A stretch of DNA of 64,000 nt from Nonomuraea dietziae (GTDB taxonomy: Bacteria > Actinomycetota > Actinomycetes > Streptosporangiales > Streptosporangiaceae), in the NCBI RefSeq assembly GCF_014195505.1, contig NZ_JACIBV010000002.1, positions 744,001 through 808,000 of the forward strand, in the 5' to 3' direction. Position numbers and translations under genes: made by a program. Below the pieces are notes generated by a model. It saw nothing but the letters and a program-made list of their open reading frames with translations. It ran no database searches and was not told where the DNA came from. Positions 1 to 7,638 of the stretch are shown in pieces. Each line of letters starts with the position of its first letter. Position 1 is the first letter of the stretch.

Positions 1-694
1 CCGCGCCCGCGATGTAGGCGGCCAGCTTGACCCGGTAGGTGTGCACGCCGGTCGCCTCGGCGGCGTCCTCGTCCTCGCGCACGAACCGCATGGCCCGGCC
101 GAGCCGTGACCTGCCCAGGCGGGAGGCGCCGATCACGGCGATCGCGACGATCACCACCGTGACGAAGTACAGGCTCACCGGGCTGTCGGTCAGACCGGGG
201 ATGCCGTAGATACCAGAGGGGCCGCCCGTGACGGGCAGGTTGTTGGCGGTGATGCGGATGATCTCGCCGAAGCCCAGCGTGACGATGGCCAGGTAGTCGC
301 TGCGCAGCCGCAGTGTCGGCGCGCCGATGATGACGCCCGCGATGACCGTGACCACGATGACGGCGGGTACGGTGGCGACCAGCGGCAGGTCGAATCGGGT
401 CGCCAGGATGCCGCTGGTGTAGGCGCCCACTGCGAAGAAGGCGGCGTACCCCAGGTCGAGCAGGCCGGTGAAGCCGACCACGATGTTCAGGCCCGAGGCC
501 AGCATCACGAAGACGGCCGCCGTGGTCATGATGGACATCGTGTAGTTGCTGGCGTTGACGAAAGGCACGAGCAGCGCGATCAGCAGGCCCACCAGGCCGA
601 CCCAGCGGTTGTCGAACAGCTTGGACAGCCTGGTCTGCGGGCGCTGGGCGCCGATCTTGCGAGGGGCCTCGGGGGCTTTGGTCGTCTCGTTCAC
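1..694 (-). CDS. livM: Branched-chain amino acid-type ABC transporter permease LivM (3' end cut by window edge)
   Basis: Inner-membrane permease, the second permease of a LivH/LivM pair in an importer for branched-chain or related amino acids. Reading the minus strand from the GTG at 694 gives a hydrophilic 25-residue head, then hydrophobic segments with family hallmarks: GLNIVVGFTGLLDLGYAAFF, a GGPSGI motif, and near the edge the EAA-like loop ending in REDEDAAEATG. The C-terminus lies beyond base 1. Its GTG overlaps the livH stop by four bases (GTGA, 691-694), so the two are translationally coupled. The ATPase genes livG and livF are expected just outside the window. The family is clear. 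The substrate is not shown by the sequence, though the neighbouring catabolic operon suggests hydroxyproline. Confidence 0.9.
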   Translation of the reverse strand, partial: MNETTKAPEAPRKIGAQRPQTRLSKLFDNRWVGLVGLLIALLVPFVNASNYTMSIMTTAAVFVMLASGLNIVVGFTGLLDLGYAAFFAVGAYTSGILATRFDLPLVATVPAVIVVTVIAGVIIGAPTLRLRSDYLAIVTLGFGEIIRITANNLPVTGGPSGIYGIPGLTDSPVSLYFVTVVIVAIAVIGASRLGRSRLGRAMRFVREDEDAAEATGVHTYRVKLAAYIAGA

Positions 695-1584
695 ACCCGC
701 TCCGTCACACGCTCGCCGAGCAGACCCGTCGGTCTCACGGTCAGGAACAGGATCAGCACGCCGAAGGCGAACACGTCCCGCCACTCGCCGCCCAGCCAGT
801 AGGTGCCGAACGACTCCAGCAGGCCCAGCACGAGGCCGCCCAGCATGGTGCCGGGGATGTTGCCGATGCCGCCGATGACGGCCGCGGTGAAGGCCTTCAG
901 CCCGATGAGGAAGCCCATCAGGAAGTCGATCTTCCCGTAGTAGGCGCCGGCCATCACGCCGGCCGCGCCCGCGAGCGCCGAGCCGAGGAAGAAGGTCCTG
1001 GAGATCACCGCGTTGACGTCGATGCCCATGAGCGCGCTGGTGCGCGGGTCGAGCGCGATCGCCCGCATGGCCCTGCCCTCACGGGTCCTGGTGACCAGGA
1101 GGTTGAGGCCGACCATGAGGACGAGGGCCACCCCGATCAGCGCGAGCTGCTGGAGGGTGAGCCTGGCGCCGAACACCTCGATGGAGGTGCCGCTGAGCCG
1201 TACGGGATAGACCCTGGGGTCGGGGCCCGTGGCGGCGCGCATGCCGTACTCGATGGCGAAGGAGGCGCCGACGGCGGTGATCAGCAGTGACAGGCGGGGC
1301 GCGCCGCGCAGCGGGCGGTAGGCCACCCGCTCGAGCACCACGCCCGCCAGCCCCGTGCTGACCATGGTCAGCAGCAGGACCGCCATCAGCACGGGCAGCG
1401 TCATCGCCGCGGAGACCCCGCCCAGCGCGGACAGGACGGCGAAGCCGCTGAACGCGCCGAGCATGTAGAGGTCGCCGTGGGCGAAGTTGAGCAGCTTGAT
1501 GATGCCGTAGACCATGCTGTAGCCGAGCGCCACGAGGGCGTAGAACGACCCGACGAACAGGCCGTTCCAGACGAGCTGTGTCAT
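691..1584 (-). CDS. livH: Branched-chain amino acid-type ABC transporter permease LivH
   Basis: Membrane permease of 297 residues, nearly all hydrophobic. The start chosen is the ATG at 1584, which reads MTQLVWNGLFVGSFYALVAL, a typical LivH opening. An upstream in-frame extension to 1623 runs into livK and is unlikely. LivH features include GYSMVYGIIKLLNFAHGDLY near the N-terminus and the ATPase-contact loop with REGRAMRAIA and GI near residue 190. The ATG overlaps the livK stop by four bases (ATGA, 1581-1584) and the stop overlaps the livM start by four, so livK-livH-livM form one transcript. With LivM it builds the membrane channel. Substrate specificity would come from the LivK-type binding protein. 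Confidence 0.92.
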   Translation of the reverse strand: MTQLVWNGLFVGSFYALVALGYSMVYGIIKLLNFAHGDLYMLGAFSGFAVLSALGGVSAAMTLPVLMAVLLLTMVSTGLAGVVLERVAYRPLRGAPRLSLLITAVGASFAIEYGMRAATGPDPRVYPVRLSGTSIEVFGARLTLQQLALIGVALVLMVGLNLLVTRTREGRAMRAIALDPRTSALMGIDVNAVISRTFFLGSALAGAAGVMAGAYYGKIDFLMGFLIGLKAFTAAVIGGIGNIPGTMLGGLVLGLLESFGTYWLGGEWRDVFAFGVLILFLTVRPTGLLGERVTERV

Positions 1585-2723
1585 GACAGGGCATCCTGCA
1601 GGGCGAACTTGTCGCCCTTCCACACCAGGATCTGGAAGCCGCCCGCCGACAGCGTGTGCTCGGGGGTGAACTTCAGCGGACCGGAGAACATCGCGAACCC
1701 GTCGATCCCCTCGAGCGCGGAGATGACCTTGGCGCCGTCGGTGGAGCCCGCCTTGGTGATCGCCTCCGCGGCCAGCCGCACGGCGTCGTAGGCCTGGTTG
1801 GAGTAGGGCCCGGGGGCGGAGCCGAACTTCTTGGTGTAGGAGTCGATCCAGCCCTTGGCGTCGGGCAGGGTGTCGGGGATCGGGGTCATGGTGGCGAAGA
1901 CCCCCTCGGCCTCGTCGCCGGCGATCTCACCGAGCTTGGGAGAGACCGAGCCGTCGGCGACCATGATCGCGCCCTTGTACCCGGCCTGGCGCAGCTGCCT
2001 GATGATCAGGCCGCCCTCCTGGAAGTAGCCCGTCCAGTAGACGAAGTCGGCCTTCTTGTCCAGGACGTTGGCGATGTTGGCGCTGTAGTCGCTCTCCTTG
2101 GGCGTGACGGCCTCGGTGATGACCACCTTGTCGCCCAGCAGCGGCTGGGTGCGGACCGCGATGTCCTTGGAGTAGCTGGTGTTGTCGTGCATGAGCGCGA
2201 CCTTGGTGGCGCCCTGCTTGGTGATCCACTTGGTGGCCGACTCCGCCTGCTGGGTGCCGGTGCCGTTGATCAGGAAGACGTGCTTCAGCTTCTGGTCGAC
2301 CAGCTCCTGCGAGTTGGCCGCCGGGATGATCATGGGTATGTTCGCCTTGCCGAACACCGGCAGCGTGGGCAGCGTGGCACCCGAGCAGTAGCCGCCGATG
2401 GAGACGTGGACACCCTCGGTGACCACCTTGTTGGCCGCGGCCACGGCCGTCTGCGCGTCACAGGCGTCGTCGGCGGCCTTGAGCTCGAGCTGGCGGCCGA
2501 GGACGCCGCCCTTGGCGTTGATCTCCTCCACCGCGAGCTGCGCGGCGTTGGTCATGTACGGGCCGATGGCGGCCTCGCTGCCGGACTGGGGGACCAGCAT
2601 GCCGAGACGGATGGGGGCCTTGTCGTCCTGCTGGGCGGCTCCACCGTCGCCGAGCAGACCCTGACCGCATCCCGCCAGCAGCATGGCGGCCGCCACCAGG
2701 GAGGCGACTTGCGTTGAGCGCAT
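1581..2723 (-). CDS. livK: Branched-chain amino acid-type ABC transporter substrate-binding lipoprotein
   Basis: Extracytoplasmic binding lipoprotein of 380 residues. A lipoprotein signal ends in the lipobox LLAGC with the lipidated cysteine at residue 19. The mature part is a periplasmic-binding type I fold (GMLVPQSGSEAAIGPYMTNA, then SIGGYCSGATLPTLPVF), as in LivJ/LivK. The ATG at 2723 follows a GAGGAG ribosome site about nine bases upstream. A candidate promoter (2754-2782) and overlapping palindromes (2742-2760) sit just upstream. The gene heads an operon with livH and livM. It lies 183 bp from the end of the hydroxyproline-type operon on the same strand, so hydroxyproline or proline is a reasonable ligand guess. 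The ligand is otherwise undetermined. Confidence 0.9.
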   Translation of the reverse strand: MRSTQVASLVAAAMLLAGCGQGLLGDGGAAQQDDKAPIRLGMLVPQSGSEAAIGPYMTNAAQLAVEEINAKGGVLGRQLELKAADDACDAQTAVAAANKVVTEGVHVSIGGYCSGATLPTLPVFGKANIPMIIPAANSQELVDQKLKHVFLINGTGTQQAESATKWITKQGATKVALMHDNTSYSKDIAVRTQPLLGDKVVITEAVTPKESDYSANIANVLDKKADFVYWTGYFQEGGLIIRQLRQAGYKGAIMVADGSVSPKLGEIAGDEAEGVFATMTPIPDTLPDAKGWIDSYTKKFGSAPGPYSNQAYDAVRLAAEAITKAGSTDGAKVISALEGIDGFAMFSGPLKFTPEHTLSAGGFQILVWKGDKFALQDALS

Positions 2724-2741
2724 GTGACTCTCCTCACGTGA

Positions 2742-2760
2742 GTGATGTGTGACATCACAC
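2742..2760. promoter_or_regulatory. Overlapping perfect palindromes, candidate operator of the liv operon
   Basis: Two perfect inverted repeats overlap here: GTGATGT/ACATCAC around a GTG spacer (2742-2758) and GTGTGA/TCACAC around CA (2747-2760). Both cover the proposed -10 of livK, a position suited to a repressor. The core TGTGACAT recurs in a palindrome in front of the hydroxyproline-type operon at 7531-7541. A GntR- or Crp-type protein is plausible. No candidate regulator gene is visible next to either site. Confidence 0.5.
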
Positions 2761-2782
2761 CGATGTGCCGGTGGCCGGTCAA
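2754..2782 (-). promoter_or_regulatory. Candidate sigma-70-type promoter of livK
   Basis: On the minus strand TTGACC (2782-2777) is followed after 17 bases by TGTGAT (2759-2754). The -35 is good and the -10 weak. A start site would fall near 2747, roughly 25 bases upstream of the livK ATG. Overlap with the palindromes at 2742-2760 suggests regulation. This was read by eye only. Confidence 0.4.
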
Positions 2783-2798
2783 GCTCCGATATCAGACC

Positions 2799-2812
2799 GT
2801 TAGGGTCCTAAC
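2799..2812. repeat. Short perfect inverted repeat upstream of livK promoter
   Basis: GTTAGG and CCTAAC arms flank GT. It lies 17 bp upstream of the proposed livK -35 and could be an activator site. It is too small to be a terminator. Confidence 0.35.
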
Positions 2813-2830
2813 ACGTACCTGAAGCGTCAA

Positions 2831-2860
2831 GGGAGGTCCCGGTTGCAACCGTGACCTCCC
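2831..2860 (-). terminator. Hairpin between epimerase gene and livK, probable terminator
   Basis: Arms GGGAGGTC and GACCTCCC (8 bp) enclose the self-complementary CGGTTGCAACCG, giving a long stem with one mismatch. It sits 47 bp downstream of the epimerase stop on that gene's strand and before the livK promoter, so it fits transcript termination. There is no clear T tract, as is common in high-GC actinomycetes. Confidence 0.55.
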
Positions 2861-2906
2861 CGATATTTCGGACAGCCCGAAACGACCACCGTGCGGTGGT
2901 GATCCG

Positions 2907-3908
2907 TCAGAGGACGAAGCCCTCGGGGAACGGGTCCTGTGGGTCGAGGAAGTACTGCGCGGTCCCGGTGATCCACGCCCTTCCCGTGATCGTGGGCACG
3001 ACCGCCGTACGGCCGCCCACGCTGGTCTCCTCCACCAGGCGGCCCACGAACCTGGTCCCGATGAAGGACTCGTTGACGAAGTCCGCGCCCAGCGCCAGCT
3101 CTCCCCTGGCGTGCAGCTGGGCCATGCGGGCGCTGGTCCCCGTCCCGCACGGGGAGCGGTCGAACCAGCCGGGGTAGATCGCCATCGCGTGCCTGGAGTG
3201 CCCGGCGGTCGAGCCGGGCGCGGTGAAGTACACGTGGTGGCAGCCGCGGATCCGCTCGTCCTCGGGATGGACGGGCTCGTCGGTGGCGTTGACGGCGGCC
3301 ATGGTGGCCAGCCCCGCGGCGAGGATCTCGTTCTTGGCCGCCCTGTCGAAGGGCAGCTTGTAGTCGTCGAGGTCGACGATGGCGTAGAAGTTGCCGCCGT
3401 AGGCCAGGTCGTAGCGGATCCGGCCGAACCCCGGCACCTCCACCACCGCGTCCAGCCTGTCGCTGTAGGCGGGCACGTTGCGCAGCGTCACCGACTGCGC
3501 CACGCCGTCCTTGACCGCCACGTCCACCACGACCAGCCCCGCCGGCACCTCGAGACGGACGGTGGTCACCGGCTCGACGACCTCGACCATCCCGGTCTCC
3601 ACCAGGACGGTGGCCACCCCGATCGTGCCGTGACCGCACATCGGCAGGTAACCGGAGACCTCGATGAACAGCACGCCCCAGTCGGCGTCGGGGCGGGTGG
3701 GCGGCTGCAGGATGACCCCGCTCATGGCCGCGTGCCCGCGCGGCTCGTTCATCAGCAGCTGCTTGATGTGGTCGAAGTGCTCGCGGAAGTAGATCCGCCG
3801 CTCGGCCATGCTGTTGCCGGGGATGACGCCGACGCCGCCGGTGATGACCCTGGTGGGCATGCCCTCGGTATGGGAGTCGACGGCGTGGAAGACGCGGCTG
3901 GTCCTCAT
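2907..3908 (-). CDS. Proline racemase family protein, probable 4-hydroxyproline 2-epimerase
   Basis: Cytosolic enzyme of 333 residues that should invert the alpha-carbon of trans-4-hydroxy-L-proline to cis-4-hydroxy-D-proline. Both catalytic cysteines of the proline racemase family are present: Cys91 in MCGHGTIG and Cys254 in DRSPCGTGTSARMAQ. Having both argues for racemase/epimerase activity rather than the trans-3-hydroxyproline dehydratase branch, which has Thr in place of one Cys. The ATG at 3908 overlaps the upstream DapA-family stop (ATGA, 3905-3908). It is the last gene of a five-gene operon whose other members match D-hydroxyproline dehydrogenase subunits and the pyrroline-hydroxycarboxylate deaminase, which supports hydroxyproline over proline as substrate. 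A hairpin follows at 2831-2860. Confidence 0.85.
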   Translation of the reverse strand: MRTSRVFHAVDSHTEGMPTRVITGGVGVIPGNSMAERRIYFREHFDHIKQLLMNEPRGHAAMSGVILQPPTRPDADWGVLFIEVSGYLPMCGHGTIGVATVLVETGMVEVVEPVTTVRLEVPAGLVVVDVAVKDGVAQSVTLRNVPAYSDRLDAVVEVPGFGRIRYDLAYGGNFYAIVDLDDYKLPFDRAAKNEILAAGLATMAAVNATDEPVHPEDERIRGCHHVYFTAPGSTAGHSRHAMAIYPGWFDRSPCGTGTSARMAQLHARGELALGADFVNESFIGTRFVGRLVEETSVGGRTAVVPTITGRAWITGTAQYFLDPQDPFPEGFVL

Positions 3909-4798
3909 CTGAGACCCTCCGCCAGCACCTTCTCCGTCGCGGCCCGCACCGCCGTCGCGTGCTCGTCGGTCAGGGGGAGCCTCGGCGGCCTGCACGGCCC
4001 GCCGTACCTGCCCGCCAGGTCCATGGACAGCTTGATGGCCTGGACGAACTCGGTCCTGGCGTCCCAGCGCAGCAGCGGGTGCAGCGCGCGGTACAGCGGC
4101 AGCGCGCTCTCCAGGTCGTGCGCCATGGCGGCGTGGTAGAGGGCCACGGTCGAGGCGGGCAGGGAGTTGGGGAACCCCGCGACCCACCCCTTGGCCCCCG
4201 CCAGCGCCAGTTCGAGGACCACGTCGTCGGTGCCGATGAGCACGTCGAGCCCGGGGGCGAGCTCGGCGATCTCGTAGGCCCTTCGCACGTCGCCGGTGAA
4301 CTCCTTCACCGCGACGATCAAACCCTCGTCGAACAGCCTGGCCAGCAGCGAGGGGGTCAGGTCGACCTTGGTGTCATAGGGGTTGTTGTAGGCCACGATC
4401 GGCAGGCCGGCCTTGGCCACCTCCCTGTAGTGGTCGATCACGGTCCTCTCGTCGGCCCTGTAGGAGTTGGGCGGCAGCAGCATGACGGACGCGCAGCCGG
4501 CGTCGCGGGCCTGCTCGGCCCAGCGGCGCGACTCGGCGGAGCCGTACGCGCCGACGCCCGCCATCACGTTGCGCCCGCCCACGGCCGCCACCGCCGTCTC
4601 GACGACCTTGGCCCGCTCCTCCTGGCTGAGCGTCTGGTACTCACCGAGCGAGCCGTTCACGGCCACGCCGTCACAGCCCTGTTCGACCAGCCATCGGCAG
4701 TGCTCGGCGAAGGCCTCGAAATCGGCCGACAGGTCCTCGCGCAGGGGAAGGGCCGTAGCGACCATGATTCCCTGCCACGGCTCAATGCGGTTGCTCAT
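3905..4798 (-). CDS. DapA-family aldolase/deaminase, probable pyrroline-4-hydroxy-2-carboxylate deaminase
   Basis: 297-residue (beta/alpha)8 protein of the dihydrodipicolinate synthase superfamily. Conserved features are NGSLGEY (phosphate/carboxylate loop, about residues 49-54), Tyr137 in IVAYNNP and the Schiff-base Lys165 in IVAVKEFTGD. In hydroxyproline catabolism the DapA-family member converts 1-pyrroline-4-hydroxy-2-carboxylate to 2-oxoglutarate semialdehyde and ammonia. The operon context, not the motifs, points to that role rather than lysine biosynthesis. ATG 4798 is preferred because AGAGG lies seven bases upstream; it overlaps the end of the preceding gene by 17 bp. A TTG at 4813 is an alternative. 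The semialdehyde dehydrogenase expected next in the pathway is not in the window. Confidence 0.82.
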   Translation of the reverse strand: MSNRIEPWQGIMVATALPLREDLSADFEAFAEHCRWLVEQGCDGVAVNGSLGEYQTLSQEERAKVVETAVAAVGGRNVMAGVGAYGSAESRRWAEQARDAGCASVMLLPPNSYRADERTVIDHYREVAKAGLPIVAYNNPYDTKVDLTPSLLARLFDEGLIVAVKEFTGDVRRAYEIAELAPGLDVLIGTDDVVLELALAGAKGWVAGFPNSLPASTVALYHAAMAHDLESALPLYRALHPLLRWDARTEFVQAIKLSMDLAGRYGGPCRPPRLPLTDEHATAVRAATEKVLAEGLR

Positions 4799-6137
4799 CT
4801 TCGATCCTCTCAAGACAGCCGAGGGTGATCGGCTGGGCTATGGGGCGCCGGGGGGCTTGGGGGCGCTCGCCGGCCAGGCAGGACACCGCGTAACCGCAGA
4901 TCCTGCCCTGGCACCAGCCCATTCCTGGGCGGGCGAGCAGTTTGATCGAGCGCGCGTCGGTGGCGCCCAGGTCCATGGCTTCACGGATCCTGCTCACCGG
5001 CACCTCCTCGCAGCGGCAGACAAGGGTGTCGTCGTGCAGCCAGTCCTGCCAGCCCGGCTGGACGGGGTAGGCCTCCTGCAGCGCTCGGGCGAAGGCGCGC
5101 AGGCGCTCTCCCCTCCTGCGCAGGACACCGGGAACGGGGTCGCCGCCCTCGCCCGAGGCGAGGTCGTGGGCGATAGTCAGGCCCGCGGTCCTGCCCTCGA
5201 GCTCGGCCAGCTCCGCGCCGCCGACGCCGGTGGGCTCGCCCGCGGCGTAGACCGAGGCCACGCTGGTGCGCTGCCCCTCGTCCACGTCCACGACGGGGCT
5301 GCCGTCGGCCGAGTGCGTGGTGGCGCAGCCCAGCTGGACGGCCAGGTCGATCTGCGGGACGAATCCGTAGCCGACCGCGACGGCGTCGCACTCCACCGTG
5401 CGCGACGACAGCACCCTCCACTCGGCGTCGAGGCGGGCGACGGTCACATGGGTGACGCGCGAGGAGCCGTGGGCCGCCACGACCGCGTGGCGCGTCCTGT
5501 ACGGCACGCGGTGCCCGGCCAGCGCGGCGCCGTAGCCCAGCGCCTCACCGGCCTTGCCCGCGGCCAGCAGGGGGTGGCGGGCCAGGCCGAGCGGGCCGTT
5601 GGCCTCGAAGACCCCCGCCACCGAGACCCCGGCCTTCGCCAGCCCCGCGGCGACGGGCAGCAGGAAGGGGCCCGTGCCCGAGACGACGACCCGCCGCCCG
5701 GCCGGCACGCCCTCGCCCTTGAGCAGGGCCTGCGCGCCGCCCGCCGTGAGCACGCCGGGCAGGTCCCATCCAGGGAAGGGCAGCGGCCTGTCGTGCGCGC
5801 CGGTGGCGATCAGCAGCGATCGGCAGGCGAGGGTGAAGGGGCGCTCCTCCTGTCCGGCCATGACGTGGACGGTGACGGAGTCCTCGCCCTGCTCCACGGC
5901 CCAGACCTTGTGGTCGAGCAGGAGCTCGGCCCTGGTCCTGAGGGCGCGGCACTGCCGGACGAAGCGGTCGGCGCCGCGCCCCGACGGCAGGCTGCCCGCG
6001 CGGTGCCTGAAGTACTGTCCGCCCAGGCGAGGGCCCGCGTCGACGAGGGCCACGCGCAGCCCCGCCTGGGCGGCGCTCAGCGCGCCCGCCACCCCCGCGG
6101 GGCCGCCGCCGACGACGACGAGGTCGTAGCCGGTCAC
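4782..6137 (-). CDS. FAD/NAD(P)-dependent oxidoreductase with C-terminal BFD-like 2Fe-2S domain (D-hydroxyproline dehydrogenase subunit-like)
   Basis: 451 residues from GTG 6137, which overlaps the upstream stop in a GTGA. The N-terminus has an FAD-binding GGGPAG and a GGQYFRH segment. A second nucleotide-binding motif, GTGPFLLPVA, lies mid-protein. The C-terminus carries a BFD-like 2Fe-2S site: Cys374, Cys376 (CRCEE), Cys409 and Cys414 (WCQGRIC). This architecture matches the larger subunit of LhpBEF-type D-hydroxyproline dehydrogenases and the related sarcosine oxidase alpha/opine oxidase A proteins. It sits between the small 2Fe-2S protein and the DapA-like gene. The complex should oxidise cis-4-hydroxy-D-proline and pass electrons to the respiratory chain. 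An opine- or sarcosine-type dehydrogenase is the main alternative. Confidence 0.83.
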   Translation of the reverse strand: MTGYDLVVVGGGPAGVAGALSAAQAGLRVALVDAGPRLGGQYFRHRAGSLPSGRGADRFVRQCRALRTRAELLLDHKVWAVEQGEDSVTVHVMAGQEERPFTLACRSLLIATGAHDRPLPFPGWDLPGVLTAGGAQALLKGEGVPAGRRVVVSGTGPFLLPVAAGLAKAGVSVAGVFEANGPLGLARHPLLAAGKAGEALGYGAALAGHRVPYRTRHAVVAAHGSSRVTHVTVARLDAEWRVLSSRTVECDAVAVGYGFVPQIDLAVQLGCATTHSADGSPVVDVDEGQRTSVASVYAAGEPTGVGGAELAELEGRTAGLTIAHDLASGEGGDPVPGVLRRRGERLRAFARALQEAYPVQPGWQDWLHDDTLVCRCEEVPVSRIREAMDLGATDARSIKLLARPGMGWCQGRICGYAVSCLAGERPQAPRRPIAQPITLGCLERIEDEQPH

Positions 6138-6376
6138 GAGGTGGTCACCTCGTCTCCGGGGCTGGCCGGCACCAGGCACGCGCGCTGGGACTCACGGCCG
6201 TTGACGGTGACCAGGCAGTCGAAGCAGACGCCGATGCCGCAGAACAGGCCGCGTGGCCTTCCCTCGCGCCTGGTCGAGCGCCACGAGGTGATGCCCGCCG
6301 CGTGCAGGGCCGCGCCCACGCTCTGCCCCTGCACGACGGGCACCGGCCTGCCGTCCACGGTGATCTCGAAACTCAC
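6134..6376 (-). CDS. Small (2Fe-2S)-binding subunit of the D-hydroxyproline dehydrogenase-like complex
   Basis: 80-residue ferredoxin-like protein starting at GTG 6376, which overlaps the upstream gene's stop (GTGA, 6373-6376). Cysteines at 46, 51, 54 and 67 (FCGIGVCFDC, then RACL) give the plant-type 2Fe-2S spacing seen in LhpF/SoxA-N-like proteins. It lies between two FAD proteins with four-base overlaps on both sides, typical of subunits made in fixed ratio. It should carry electrons between the flavin subunits. The reading frame also extends far upstream, but that part has no domain and lies antisense to nothing useful. Confidence 0.85.
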   Translation of the reverse strand: MSFEITVDGRPVPVVQGQSVGAALHAAGITSWRSTRREGRPRGLFCGIGVCFDCLVTVNGRESQRACLVPASPGDEVTTS

Positions 6377-7503
6377 GCGAACCTCCCTGGGCTGAAGGGG
6401 GCCAGGTCGAGGGCGGTGCGCTCCCCCGACAGCAGCTGGGCCAGCAGGTGGCCGGTGGCGGGCGCCAGGCCGATGCCCGCGCCCTCGTGCCCGCAGGCGT
6501 GCAGCAGTCCGGGGGCGCGCGGGTCGGGACCGATCACCGGCAGATGGTCGGGGCAGTACGGCCTGAAGCCGCAGTAGGACCTGATCACGCGCCTGTTCCT
6601 CAGCACGGGGAACAGCGCGGTGGCCTGCGCGGCCAGCCTGCGCAGCACCGGGATCGAGGTCGTCCTGTCGAAGCCGACCCGCTCCCTGCTGGCGCCGATG
6701 AGCACGCTGCCCGCCGGGGTGCCCTCGACGACCGCCGAGGTCTCCAGGTCGGCCGAGTCGCTCGCCACGTTCGTCACGTAGGCGGCGGTGTAGACCTTGT
6801 GCCTGATCAGCGGCTCCCTGAGCGGCTCGGTGACCAGGATGAAGCCGCGTCTCGGCAGGATCGGCAGCTCGACGCCCGCCAGGGCGGCGACCTGCCCGCC
6901 CCAGGTGCCCGCCGCGTTGACCACGGCGTCGGCGAGGATGTCGCCATGGTCGGTGCGCACCCCCGTCACCCGCTCGCCGCTGCGGACGAAGCCGGTGACC
7001 GTGACGCCGGTCCGCAGGCGCAGCGCGCCGTGGCCGAAGCTGTCGGCGCCGTGCCTGAGGAGCCTCGCGGCCGCGAGCATGGGCTGCACCTGGGCGTCCT
7101 GCGGGTAGAAGACGCCGCCCGCGAGGCCGTCGGCCAAGTGGGGCTCGTAGCCGTGCAGCTCGGTGTCGGGGACGACCGTGTGCTCCACGCCCTGCTTGCC
7201 CGCCAGCTCCACCAGCTGCCGCTGGACCTCTCCTGTCTCGGCGACGACCAGGCCGCCCTTGGGCTCGTACTCGAACCCGCCGTGCTCGGCCAGCTCGCGC
7301 CAGAGGCGGTTGGACAGCAGCGCCAGGTCGAGCTCGGGCCCCGGTTCCTTGTCGGACACCAGGACGTTGCCCTCGCCCGCGCCCGTGGTCCCGCCCGCCA
7401 CGGGGCCGCGGTCGAGCACCGTCACGTCCAGGCCCGCGGCCGCCGCGTAGTAGGCGCATGCCGCGCCTACGACGCCTGCGCCGATGACGATCACGTCGGA
7501 CAT
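6373..7503 (-). CDS. FAD-dependent amine/D-amino acid oxidoreductase (DAO family), catalytic subunit
   Basis: 376-residue DAO-family flavoprotein. MSDVIVIGAGVVGAACAYY is the Rossmann FAD motif at the very N-terminus, and a C-terminal CGHEGAGIGLAPATG segment closes the FAD fold. It is the first gene of the five-gene operon, starting at ATG 7503 behind GGAGGTGGAGGAG. By position and family it is the substrate-oxidising subunit (LhpB-like) acting on cis-4-hydroxy-D-proline. Glycine or sarcosine oxidase activity cannot be excluded from sequence. A perfect palindrome, TATGTGACATA, 28 bp upstream suggests control together with the liv operon. Confidence 0.85.
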   Translation of the reverse strand: MSDVIVIGAGVVGAACAYYAAAAGLDVTVLDRGPVAGGTTGAGEGNVLVSDKEPGPELDLALLSNRLWRELAEHGGFEYEPKGGLVVAETGEVQRQLVELAGKQGVEHTVVPDTELHGYEPHLADGLAGGVFYPQDAQVQPMLAAARLLRHGADSFGHGALRLRTGVTVTGFVRSGERVTGVRTDHGDILADAVVNAAGTWGGQVAALAGVELPILPRRGFILVTEPLREPLIRHKVYTAAYVTNVASDSADLETSAVVEGTPAGSVLIGASRERVGFDRTTSIPVLRRLAAQATALFPVLRNRRVIRSYCGFRPYCPDHLPVIGPDPRAPGLLHACGHEGAGIGLAPATGHLLAQLLSGERTALDLAPFSPGRFA

Positions 7504-7530
7504 CGCGTCTCCTCCACCTCCTCGCAGTAA

Positions 7531-7541
7531 TATGTCACATA
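7531..7541. promoter_or_regulatory. Palindrome upstream of the hydroxyproline-type operon
   Basis: TATGT-C-ACATA on the plus strand is an 11-bp perfect palindrome with one central base, 28 bp upstream of the operon ATG. The TGTGACAT core matches the livK operator at 2742-2760. On the minus strand an AT-rich CATATT overlaps it and may be the -10. The interval 7504-7638 also holds the divergent ctaA promoter. Confidence 0.45.
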
Positions 7542-7638
7542 CCGTCGCTCGTGTGAAACCCCCTGCCGGGAACTACCCCCGCCGCGGGGCCGGCGACCGG
7601 TGGAAGGACCACGCACCCCGCCCCCTACCATCGAAGAC

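Noticed and set aside
1656..2717. 353-codon plus-strand frame opposite livK
   Set aside because: Composition is typical antisense Gly/Val/Asp/Leu/Arg; livK is complete on the other strand.
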